Shown in pieces: positions 1 to 7,652 of a stretch of 64,000 nt of DNA. Location: positions 62,001 through 126,000 of the forward strand of contig NZ_JAHHZN010000003.1 in assembly GCF_018760735.1 (NCBI RefSeq). Direction: 5' to 3'. The notes beneath the pieces are model-generated. The model was not told the DNA's origin and searched no databases. It was given only the letters and a program-made list of their open reading frames with translations. Positions within the stretch are counted from its first letter, which is position 1. Each line of letters begins with the position of its first letter. The DNA comes from Hymenobacter piscis. GTDB taxonomy: Bacteria > Bacteroidota > Bacteroidia > Cytophagales > Hymenobacteraceae. The position numbers were made by a program, and so were the translations under genes.

Positions 1-1389
1 GAGGCTCTTGTCGAGCAGGGGCAGCGCGTCCTGGTAGCGGTTGTTGTTGTAGAGGGTGGCGGCCTGCAAATAGGCCACGCGCTGGTAGGTGGCGTTGAGC
101 TTCTGGCTCCGGTCGTCGAGGTTGTCGAGGTAGTTGAGGGCCTGGGCGTAGTCGGAGGAGTTGAGGAAACTCTCGCTCAGCAAATCATCCACGGCCGGCT
201 GGTTCTTGGAGCGCGGAAACCGCTTCTGGAAGTCGCGCAGGGCGGCAATGGTTTCGGGCCCGTTGCCGAGCTCGTAGCTTACCTGGGCGTACTTGAGGGT
301 GGCGTTTTCGGTGATGAGCTTATCGAAGTTCAGCTGCCGGGCCGCCCCGAAGGAGTTCAAAGCCAGCTGCTTCTGGTTGGTTTTAAGGTAGCTCAACCCC
401 AGGTGGTAGGCCGCGTTCTGGCCCAGCGAATCGCGGCGGGCGGCCACGCCTTTAAGGCTACTGATGGCGCCCTTGAAGTCGCCCTGCTTGAAGTTGGCGT
501 AGCCCACCTTGTACTGCACCTCGGGCTCAATCTTCTTGCGGCCGGCGGCGTACTTATCGAAGTACTCGGCGGCCTGCTTGAAGTCCTGCTGCTGGTAGAA
601 GGCGTCGCCCACCAGCAGCTGAATTTCGTCGGCGCTCTGGGGCGGCGGGGTTTGCTGAAGCACGGGCGTGGCGTAGGCAATCAGCCCGTCGTAGTCACCC
701 TCCTTGTAGTAAATCTGGCTCATCACGGCCGGCACCACGGGCTTGTAGGCGTCGTTCTGCTCGGCCACGGCCAAATCCTTACGGGCCCCGGCAAAGTCGC
801 CGGCCCGGTAGGCCAGGTAACCCGCGTAGTAGGAGCTGGCGTAGCGGTACTGGTGGTTGCCGGCCTTGTTGCGGTCGAACTGGAGCTTGGCCTTGTCGAA
901 CTCCTTCTGGGCAAAGTAGCTGTAGCCCAGCTTAAACTCCGATTCGGCCCGCTGGTCCTCGCTCAGGTTGTCGGGCCCCACCTTCTGCAGGTAGTCGATG
1001 GCCCGCACGTAGTCCTTCTTGTTGAAGTAGAACTTGCCCAGCTCGAAGTAGGCCTGGGTGGCTTTGGGGTGGGTGGGGTTGTTCGAGGCGAAGCCCAGGA
1101 TGCGGTCCTCGGCATCGGGGTGAAACAGGTAGAGCCCGGCCACGGCGTAGTAGTACTCGGCGTCGGCGAGGCGGCCGGGTGCGAGCTCGCCCTGGCGGCG
1201 CTCGGTGAGGCTGAGGTAGCGCTGGAAGGCCTGCTGGGCGGCCCCGTACTTGCCGCGGTCGAAGAGCTCAAGGCCTTCCTGGAAGGGGCGTTCATCGGAG
1301 GTGAACACCTGCGTTTGCTGGGCCAGCGCGGCCGCGGGCGCGGCAGCGGTGAGGGAGGCGGCCAGCGCCAGGCGGGGGAATAATTTCAT
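1..1389 (-). CDS. TPR-repeat secreted protein (3' part outside window)
   Basis: Reading leftward from an ATG at 1389 the frame stays open to the window edge, giving at least 463 residues. Residues 1-23 form a signal peptide (MKLFPRLALAAS, then an Ala-rich stretch ending ALAQ). The rest is a run of helical-pair repeats with TPR spacing, for example around YYAVAGLYLF, AYFELGKFYF, EFKLGYSYFA, QYKVGYANFK and AAYHLGLSYL. Long periplasmic TPR proteins of this kind are common in Cytophagales and act as protein-interaction scaffolds; the exact partner is not visible. A perfect TAnnTTTG element lies 56-63 bases upstream and supports this start. The large plus-strand open frame over the same bases is a high-GC shadow. 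The C-terminus is missing only because the window begins here. Confidence 0.85.
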   Translation of the reverse strand, partial: MKLFPRLALAASLTAAAPAAALAQQTQVFTSDERPFQEGLELFDRGKYGAAQQAFQRYLSLTERRQGELAPGRLADAEYYYAVAGLYLFHPDAEDRILGFASNNPTHPKATQAYFELGKFYFNKKDYVRAIDYLQKVGPDNLSEDQRAESEFKLGYSYFAQKEFDKAKLQFDRNKAGNHQYRYASSYYAGYLAYRAGDFAGARKDLAVAEQNDAYKPVVPAVMSQIYYKEGDYDGLIAYATPVLQQTPPPQSADEIQLLVGDAFYQQQDFKQAAEYFDKYAAGRKKIEPEVQYKVGYANFKQGDFKGAISSLKGVAARRDSLGQNAAYHLGLSYLKTNQKQLALNSFGAARQLNFDKLITENATLKYAQVSYELGNGPETIAALRDFQKRFPRSKNQPAVDDLLSESFLNSSDYAQALNYLDNLDDRSQKLNATYQRVAYLQAATLYNNNRYQDALPLLDKSL

Positions 1390-1734
1390 CTAAAGGTCGT
1401 TGCGCAGTAAGGTCCCGCAGCCGCCGGCGGCCACGGGAGGAATCCAAAAGTAGCGAAAAGTTCGGGCGGGGTTGCCCCGGAATGGGCGTTTGCGCCGGTT
1501 TTAACGCGGCAAGGGGGTGATTTGGTGTGGAGCGGGGTACGTACCGGAGCGCTGCCAACCGAAGCCGGCCCGACAAAATACCCCTCCGGCCTCGGGCATT
1601 CCGGGGCGAGCGGGAGGTGGTGACGCGAACAGCAGGTGCGCCACCATACCCCCGCCGGTAGCAATAGAACGCCCAACTATCCCTAGCTTCGGCGCAGCCG
1701 AGCTGTTTCGGCACCGTTTCTTTATGCTACCCGC
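1390..1734. other. Intergenic region between divergent genes
   Basis: These 345 bases separate the leftward TPR gene from the rightward restriction enzyme. Apart from the TPR promoter at 1445-1452 I see a one-mismatch -7 candidate TAGCTTCG at 1683-1690, which could serve the restriction gene, and no credible ORF or RNA gene. Confidence 0.4.
1445..1452 (-). promoter_or_regulatory. -7 promoter element for the TPR gene
   Basis: On the minus strand this reads TACTTTTG, an exact match to the Bacteroidota -7 consensus TAnnTTTG. It sits 56 bases before the ATG at 1389. No convincing -33 TTG was found at the expected distance. Confidence 0.5.
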
Positions 1735-4731
1735 GTGTTTCAACCCCTATCCAAAGAACAGGCCCGCCTCGAAATTGGCCGCCTCGTCGAAAACTTCCGT
1801 CACCAGCTGCCCGACTACAAGCGCGGCAAGTACAATGAAACCGAAGTCCGCGTTCAGTACATCAACCCCTTCTTCAAGGCCCTGGGCTGGGATGTCAACA
1901 ACGACAATGGCGCCTCCTCGGCCTACTGCGAGGTAGTCCACGAGGCCCGGGTGCGGGTGGGCAAAGCCACCAAGGCCCCCGACTACCTGTTCCGCCTGCC
2001 CGGCGGCCAGAACCTGTTCTTCCTGGAAGCCAAAAAGCCCAGCGTCGATATCAAGGACGACGTGCTGCCCGCTTATCAGGTGCGCCGCTACGGCTGGAAC
2101 GCCAAAATGGCCCTGAGCCTGCTCACCGATTTTGAGGAGCTGTCCGTTTACGACTGTACGATTCAGCCTGCCCCGAAAGACAAGGCCCGCAAGGCCCGCC
2201 TGCACTACCTCACCTTCGAGGAGTACGCCGACAAGTTCGATTTCCTCTGGGACAACTTCAGCAAGGAAAGCGTGCTGCGCGGCAACCTCGACCGGTTTGT
2301 GGCCTCAGGCTCCAACCGGCGCGGCAAGGAAACCGTGGACCAAGCCTTTCTCGATACGCTGGAGCAGATGCGCGCCGCCCTGGCCCAGGGCCTGGCTGCC
2401 CGCAACCGCCACCTCGAGGCCGAACAGCTGCGCTTCCTGGTCCAGATGCTGCTCGACCGGCTCATCTTCCTGCGCATTACCGAAGACCGAGGCGTGGAAG
2501 GCTACGGCGACTTACAGGCCGCGACCAAAGCCAAAGGCAAGGACGGCATCTACAAGGCCCTGCTGGGCCGCTTCCGCGAGGCGCAGAACCGGTACAACTC
2601 CGGCCTGTTTGACTTGGTGAAGGACGACTTGTCGGCGCAGGTAGAGTTAGGCAACGACGTGCTGGCCCCCATCATCAACGGCCTCTACTACCCCGAGTCG
2701 CCGTATGAATTCTCCGTTATCGGGGCCGAAATCCTGGGCTCGGCCTACGAGCGGTTCCTGGGCAAGGTCATTGAGCTGGAGCCCGACGGGACGGTCGTTA
2801 TCGAGCAAAAGCCCGAAGTGCGCAAGGCCGGCGGCGTGTTCTATACCCCCGCCTACATTGTGGAGTACATTGTCAGGAACACGGTGGGCAAGCTCTGCGA
2901 AGGCAGCAGCCCCCAGCAGGTAGCCAAGCTGCGCATCGTCGACCCCGCCTGCGGCTCGGGCTCCTTTCTGCTGGGGGCGTATCAGTTTCTGCTCGACTGG
3001 CACCTGAACTACTATCAGACCCACCCCACGGCCGCCCTGCCCCCCACCCTGGCCCCGGCCGGCGGCCCCCGCAAGGCCGGCCCGGCCGCCCGCCCCTCCG
3101 GCAGCGGCAAGGCCCTCACCCCCGATGGCCGCCTGACCACGGCCGTGAAGAAAACCATCCTGCTCAACAACCTCTACGGCGTCGACCTCGACGAGCAGGC
3201 CGTGGAAGTCACCAAGCTCTCGTTGCTGCTCAAGTGCCTGGAGGGCGAAACCTCGGCCAGTATGCAGCAGAGCCTGGGCCTGGAACGGGTGCTGCCCACC
3301 ATCGACCAGAACATCCGGGTGGGCAACTCCCTGGTCGATGTCGATTTCTACGACCAGGAGCTGGACTTCACCCCCGGCACCGAGCGTACCGTGAAGCCCT
3401 TCAGCTGGCGCGACGAATTCGCCGAAGTCTTCCAGCAGGGCGGCTTCGATGCCGTGATTGGCAACCCGCCGTATGATGTTCTAGAGAAAGAACGTCTTGG
3501 TTCTGATTCACCTCACAAACTCGTACATGAATACTTGACAAATCGCAAAGAATATCATGATGCATTAGGTGGCAAGCTAAATCTATTCCGATTCTTTGTA
3601 ATCAAGTTCATAGATTTGTGTAAGCCTTCCGGACAATTCGGTCTTATTATCCCCCTATCTATTTTAGCTGATATTAGTTGCGCAAGCAGCAGAAGCTTCG
3701 TATTTAGATCAAGTAAGAGCTTATTAATTGACTGTTTTCCTCAAAAAGACAGTCCAGCAAATCGAATATTCACAGAAGCCAAGCTTTCAACCGTAATATT
3801 AACAGCTACAAAAGATATAGTTAAAACATTAAACAAGTTTTTGATACGAACTTTCCCTGGAAAAAGCCTTGAAGATTCTCACAAATCAGCTGTTATTCAG
3901 TTAAAAGATTTACAAAAAGTCGACAGTAAAAATCTACCTGTTCCGCTCATCGATGAAACAGACTGGAATGTTCTGAAGAAACTACACTCGAACCTTAACA
4001 CAGTGAGGTTTGATGACTCAAATACAGGCTTTAAGATAACAAGAGGCGAAGTAAATCAAACTATACTCAGAGAATATATAGATCAGCGGCCCCAAAATAC
4101 CAGAATGTTAAAGGGAGTTGAAGTAGGCAGATACGTTCAAAATATAAAGCTTAGCCAAGGATATCGCGAATGGTTTGACGAAGTCAATTTTCTAAGAAAA
4201 AATAATCCCAAATCTGCAGTAAAACACAGAAGAATAGCTACTCAAAGGATAACGGGAGTTGACGAAAAGTTAAGAGTCGTTGCTACTGTTATTGAACCAG
4301 ACTGTTACTTTGCAGACTCTACTAATTCAGTCATTAAACTGGATTCAGGTGAATATGACTTACTTTATTCGCTCGGCTTACTGAACTCAAAACTTTTTCA
4401 ATGGAGGTTTAAGCTAACGAGCACGAATAATAATGTTGGCACAAATGAACTTGGAGCTTTACCATTCAGACTTTTAGAAGCGAGTGAAAGACATTATCAC
4501 GATGCCGTGGTAACCCTCGTCGAGCAGTTGCTGGCGCTGCACCCGCAGCTGCGGGCCGCCCGCCTGGCCACCGAGCAAAGCCAGCTGCAAGCCCGCATCC
4601 GCCGCCTCGATCAGCGCCTCGACCACCTCGTGTACCTGCTCTACGGCCTGAGCTACGCCGAGGCCCTGGTAGTGGAGCCCGCCCTGGCCCAGCGCCTCAC
4701 CGAAGCCCAGTACGCCGTGTGGCCGGCCTAG
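1735..4731 (+). CDS. Type IIG-like restriction-modification enzyme (Eco57I-class)
   Basis: A 998-residue single-chain enzyme predicted to methylate adenine in DNA and cut nearby. Residues about 30-110 carry a PD-(D/E)xK-type nuclease region of the HsdR_N kind (PD at 82-83, then FLEAKKP with E98 and K100). Methyltransferase motif I is VDPACGSGSF (about 402-411) and motif IV is NPPY (577-580). After NPPY comes the specificity region, then a GC-rich C-terminal coiled-coil-like segment (LQARIRRLDQRLDHLV). Between motif I and the next helix there is a Pro/Ala/Gly-rich insert. The start is GTG; no in-frame ATG lies nearby. The specificity region is encoded by strikingly AT-rich DNA (about 3475-4505) although the frame is unbroken, suggesting an exchanged recognition domain. 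No separate methylase, nuclease or other defence gene is adjacent, so the protein probably acts alone. Confidence 0.9.
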   Translation: MFQPLSKEQARLEIGRLVENFRHQLPDYKRGKYNETEVRVQYINPFFKALGWDVNNDNGASSAYCEVVHEARVRVGKATKAPDYLFRLPGGQNLFFLEAKKPSVDIKDDVLPAYQVRRYGWNAKMALSLLTDFEELSVYDCTIQPAPKDKARKARLHYLTFEEYADKFDFLWDNFSKESVLRGNLDRFVASGSNRRGKETVDQAFLDTLEQMRAALAQGLAARNRHLEAEQLRFLVQMLLDRLIFLRITEDRGVEGYGDLQAATKAKGKDGIYKALLGRFREAQNRYNSGLFDLVKDDLSAQVELGNDVLAPIINGLYYPESPYEFSVIGAEILGSAYERFLGKVIELEPDGTVVIEQKPEVRKAGGVFYTPAYIVEYIVRNTVGKLCEGSSPQQVAKLRIVDPACGSGSFLLGAYQFLLDWHLNYYQTHPTAALPPTLAPAGGPRKAGPAARPSGSGKALTPDGRLTTAVKKTILLNNLYGVDLDEQAVEVTKLSLLLKCLEGETSASMQQSLGLERVLPTIDQNIRVGNSLVDVDFYDQELDFTPGTERTVKPFSWRDEFAEVFQQGGFDAVIGNPPYDVLEKERLGSDSPHKLVHEYLTNRKEYHDALGGKLNLFRFFVIKFIDLCKPSGQFGLIIPLSILADISCASSRSFVFRSSKSLLIDCFPQKDSPANRIFTEAKLSTVILTATKDIVKTLNKFLIRTFPGKSLEDSHKSAVIQLKDLQKVDSKNLPVPLIDETDWNVLKKLHSNLNTVRFDDSNTGFKITRGEVNQTILREYIDQRPQNTRMLKGVEVGRYVQNIKLSQGYREWFDEVNFLRKNNPKSAVKHRRIATQRITGVDEKLRVVATVIEPDCYFADSTNSVIKLDSGEYDLLYSLGLLNSKLFQWRFKLTSTNNNVGTNELGALPFRLLEASERHYHDAVVTLVEQLLALHPQLRAARLATEQSQLQARIRRLDQRLDHLVYLLYGLSYAEALVVEPALAQRLTEAQYAVWPA

Positions 4732-4776
4732 CGGCCCGACCGCGCCCCATTTTGCGCGCTTTGGCGCAGATTTTAT

Positions 4777-4819
4777 AAAAAACAGCGCAACCGGGAGGCA
4801 TCCGGTTGCGCTGTTTTTT
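4777..4819 (+). terminator. Perfect 18-bp hairpin terminator after the RM gene
   Basis: Arms 4777-4794 and 4802-4819 are perfect complements with a 7-base loop; the stem starts with six A and ends with a T run, so it can work in both directions. It lies 46 bases after the RM stop codon. Confidence 0.8.
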
Positions 4820-4861
4820 TATATTTCCGGGAAAAACCGCGCAACTTTTCCGCCCTCTCCG

Positions 4862-5515
4862 ATGCCCCCTTCCGCTCCTTCCCTGGTGGCCCGCGTACGG
4901 GCCTGGTTCGGCCTCAGCCAGGCCGAGCTGGCCCTGTACCTGGGCATCAGCCCGCCTTTGGTCCGCGACCTGGAAACTAACCGCCGCCCCCTCACCCCGG
5001 CCGTGCGCGCCGCCCTGCTGCCGCTGCTGCTCCAGTTGCCCCCGCCCGAGGTGCCGGCAGCCCCCGGCCCCGATGTGGCCCTGCCCCCCACCACCCCTCT
5101 ACCCGACGCCGCCGATCTGGCTTTGCGCCGCCGCCAGTGTCTGCACCGCGCCGCCGGCCTGCTGCGGGAAGCCGACGCGCTAACGGCCCGCGCCCACGTA
5201 GCCGCCCGCTGGGCCGCCGCCCTGCCGGCCCTGCTCCCCCCCGACCCCGCCGCCCCCGGGTTGCCCCCCACGGCGGCCACTAGCCCGGCTCAGCAGGCCC
5301 TGGCCGCGGCCCTGGCCCAGGCCGCCGACCCCACCGACCCCAGCCGCGCCGCCGACCACGCCCGCTGGCTGCGCGGCTGGCTTACGTTTCGCGCCGCGCC
5401 CCTGCCGGCCGCCGACGTGACGCGCCTGCACCGCCTGCGGGCCCAGGCCGCCGGGCTGCTGGCCGAAGCCGCCGCCCTGGCCGCCACTTTGCCCCCGCCC
5501 CCATTGCAAAACTGA
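4862..5515 (+). CDS. HTH (XRE-like) N-terminal protein of unknown function
   Basis: A 217-residue protein. Residues about 8-50 look like a Cro/C1-type helix-turn-helix: FGLSQAELALYLGISPPLVR followed by DLETNRRPLTP, matching the usual S-Q-x-x-L-A and L-E-x-G/N-R-R pattern. The remaining 160 residues are Ala/Pro/Leu-rich and predicted helical, with repeated L-R-R-A-x-G-L-L-x-E-A-like segments near 95-110 and 190-205 (HRAAGLLREADAL and RLRAQAAGLLAEAAAL) that look like two copies of one helical hairpin. The gene follows a terminator and precedes another small gene by 63 bases. A regulatory role is inferred from the HTH only; the C-terminal part is not recognised. Confidence 0.65.
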   Translation: MPPSAPSLVARVRAWFGLSQAELALYLGISPPLVRDLETNRRPLTPAVRAALLPLLLQLPPPEVPAAPGPDVALPPTTPLPDAADLALRRRQCLHRAAGLLREADALTARAHVAARWAAALPALLPPDPAAPGLPPTAATSPAQQALAAALAQAADPTDPSRAADHARWLRGWLTFRAAPLPAADVTRLHRLRAQAAGLLAEAAALAATLPPPPLQN

Positions 5516-5578
5516 CGACCATTCTCCTATATTCGACCCGGTATCTTTTTCTTTTCCAACCCTTTATTCTACCCTACC

Positions 5579-5998
5579 ATGAACCCCGATTATGCCTTAT
5601 TGACCACCCGCGCCGAGTGCGACGCCGCCACGGCCGACGTCACGTTCGAGCTCAAAACCTTCAGCCACCGCGACGCCGGCCTCGACATTGCCGACGAGCG
5701 GGCCAGCCGCAGCCAGGCCAGCGGCGCGGCTGCCCTGGCCAAGAAAGACGCGGAAATCCTCGTCGCCCAGGGCCAGGCCGCCGTGCCCGGCCTCACGCCC
5801 GAGCAGCAGCAGGACGCCAACGACGCCCTGGAGCTGCTTCAGGCCCAGCGCAAGAAAATCATGAAGAGCAACCGCACCAGCGCCGGCACCGCCCGGTTCC
5901 TGAGCACCGTGGATGCCGCCCAGGTGCAGGGCCAGGTGGAGGTGCTCACGGCCGTGCTGGCCGGCATTGCCGCCCACCGCGCCACCCTGCCCGCCTAA
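5579..5998 (+). CDS. Small helical hypothetical protein
   Basis: A 139-residue, charged, Ala-rich protein predicted to be almost entirely alpha-helical, with no signal peptide or membrane segment. Two heptad-like stretches (AALAKKDAEILVAQGQAA and LELLQAQRKKIMKSN) suggest a coiled coil. I do not recognise the family. It follows the HTH gene by 63 bases and is closed by a strong terminator, so the two may be co-transcribed. Codon use resembles the surrounding genes. Confidence 0.6.
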   Translation: MNPDYALLTTRAECDAATADVTFELKTFSHRDAGLDIADERASRSQASGAAALAKKDAEILVAQGQAAVPGLTPEQQQDANDALELLQAQRKKIMKSNRTSAGTARFLSTVDAAQVQGQVEVLTAVLAGIAAHRATLPA

Positions 5999-6020
5999 GC
6001 CGCGGCGCCCGTCTGCCCAC

Positions 6021-6061
6021 AAAAAAACCACCCCGGCACCAGGTGTCGGGGTGGTTTTTTT
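6021..6061 (+). terminator. Hairpin terminator
   Basis: A7-rich left arm at 6021-6039 pairs with 6043-6061 ending in T7, with one G.T wobble. It lies 22 bases after the preceding stop and is symmetrical enough to act on both strands. Confidence 0.8.
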
Positions 6062-6323
6062 GTAGGCCACCAGCAAGCGGAAGCCCGGGAGAAGTACGCC
6101 GGTTAAAGCCCCCGCGAAACGCTGGGCGTTCCGGGCACCGCTACGCGGCGCGACTGTTCCTTTATTCTACTATTCTACAAACCGACGGCCGCGCTGCGGC
6201 CACTTGGCGGCCTGACGTTGGCGGGCTGCTTGATTAGCAGGAGCAGGCAGCCCCCCCCCCGATTCGGCTGGCTCCCCTCTTCCCTGGAGAGGCAGCCGGG
6301 GGAGAAGGCAAACCGGCCGAGGC
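6062..6323. other. Intergenic region, nothing recognised
   Basis: These 262 bases between the terminator and the stop of the leftward monooxygenase gene hold a run of ten C at about 6250-6259 and short GC-rich inverted repeats, but no ORF with convincing codon use, tRNA or repeat family member. Confidence 0.3.
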
Positions 6324-7391
6324 CTACCGGGCTTCCGCGCCCACCACCCCGGCTTCGGGCTGGGCCTGGGGCAGGGCGCGCAGGGCTTGGGCCAGCAGCT
6401 GGTAGGAATACACCCGGGCCTCGTGGCTGAACATATTGGACACGGCCATGAGCTCATTCACCTGCGTCTGCTCCACGAACTCCTGCAGCTCGCGCTGCAT
6501 GGTGGCCTGGCTGCCGATGAAGGCGTAGGCCAGCATCTGGCCCACGGCGTACTCCTGGGCGGGCTCCCACAGCCCACGCATGGACTCCACGGGGGGCTGC
6601 AGGGGTGCGGGCCGGCCCTTAATCACGCCCAGCATGAACTGCTGCAGCGAGGTGGAAAGCCGCCGGGCCTCGGCGTCGGTGTCGGCGGCCACCACGTTCA
6701 CGCAGGCAATCACGTAGGGAGCCGCCAGGTGGGCCGAGGGGCGGAAGTGCTGGCGGTAGATTTCCAGGGCCGCCAGCAGCTGGCCCGGGGCGAAGTGGCT
6801 GGCGAAGGCGTAGGGCAGGCCCAGGGCGGCGGCCAGGTAGGCGCTGTCGGTGCTCGAGCCCAGGATGTAGAGCGGAATGTCCAGCCCTTCGCCCGGGATG
6901 GCGCGCACGGCGTTGGTGCGGTTGGTGGTCGAGAAGTAGGTTTGCAGCTGCTGGATGTCGCGCGGGAAGTCCTGGGCCCCGCCGAAGCGGCTGCCCCGGA
7001 TGGCCTGGGCCGTAAGCTGGTCGGAGCCCGGGGCCCGGCCCAGGCCCAAATCAATGCGGCCCGGGTAGAGCGTGGCCAGGGTCCCGAACTGCTCGGCCAC
7101 CACCAGCGGGGCGTGGTTGGGCAGCATCACGCCGCCCGAGCCGATGCGCAGGGTGGTGGTGCCACCCGCCAGGTGCCCGATAAGCACGACAGGGGCCGAG
7201 CTGGCCACGCTGGCCATGTTGTGGTGCTCCGAGAGCCAGTAGCGGGTGTAGCCCAGGCGCTCCACGTTCCGGGCCAGGTCGAGGCTGCGGCGGAAGGTAT
7301 CGGCCGGGGTGCTGCCGGCGTTGATGGGGGCCAGATCGAGCACCGAAAAGGCCAGCGGAGAAGCGGAGGAAGAAGAAGAAACGGAAGACAT
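6324..7391 (-). CDS. LLM-class flavin-dependent monooxygenase
   Basis: A 355-residue luciferase-like monooxygenase of the YhbW/MsnO8 type. After a Ser-rich N-terminus (MSSVSSSSSASPLAF) come the family hallmarks SVLDLAPINAG, RYWLSEHHNM, the GGVMLPNHAPL segment and GRIDLGLGRAPGSD, all within residues 15-160. The family uses reduced flavin and oxygen to oxidise small substrates; the substrate here is unknown. The open frame extends far upstream (to 8462) but that part is antisense shadow of the hydrolase gene; the ATG at 7391 fits the family length. It is divergent from the hydrolase fusion with a 261-base gap in which I could not identify a consensus promoter. Confidence 0.88.
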   Translation of the reverse strand: MSSVSSSSSASPLAFSVLDLAPINAGSTPADTFRRSLDLARNVERLGYTRYWLSEHHNMASVASSAPVVLIGHLAGGTTTLRIGSGGVMLPNHAPLVVAEQFGTLATLYPGRIDLGLGRAPGSDQLTAQAIRGSRFGGAQDFPRDIQQLQTYFSTTNRTNAVRAIPGEGLDIPLYILGSSTDSAYLAAALGLPYAFASHFAPGQLLAALEIYRQHFRPSAHLAAPYVIACVNVVAADTDAEARRLSTSLQQFMLGVIKGRPAPLQPPVESMRGLWEPAQEYAVGQMLAYAFIGSQATMQRELQEFVEQTQVNELMAVSNMFSHEARVYSYQLLAQALRALPQAQPEAGVVGAEAR

Positions 7392-7652
7392 GCAGCACGA
7401 AAAGAAAGGGAGATTCCGGCGGCCCGGATGCCGGGGCGGCGAAACCGCGTGGGGCCGCCGGACGACGTTCGCCCCGCGGCAGAACGGTATAACCGCCGCC
7501 GGCCCAAATTGATTCTGGCAGTCCGGCGGGCAGCCCGCGCCGGCCCGGCAATTGCCTGCCTTCCCGTTCCGGAATCCGGGGGCGCCCGCTCCGGCACGCA
7601 ACCTTGGGGGCCCGGGCGGGCTCCTCCCCCCAACCTCACCCTTCCCGCTCCC

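Noticed and set aside
3475..4505. Separate inserted gene or transposon inside the RM gene
   Set aside because: The reading frame is continuous through the AT-rich region and no inverted ends or target duplication are visible; domain exchange fits better.
1735..5998. Multi-gene defence island around the restriction enzyme
   Set aside because: The neighbours are an HTH protein and a small helical protein behind a strong terminator; neither has a defence signature I can identify.
6387..7652. N-terminal extension of the hydrolase fusion and the matching extension of the monooxygenase
   Set aside because: Each is antisense to the other gene; the hydrolase has a clear signal peptide at 7653 and the monooxygenase a family-length start at 7391.
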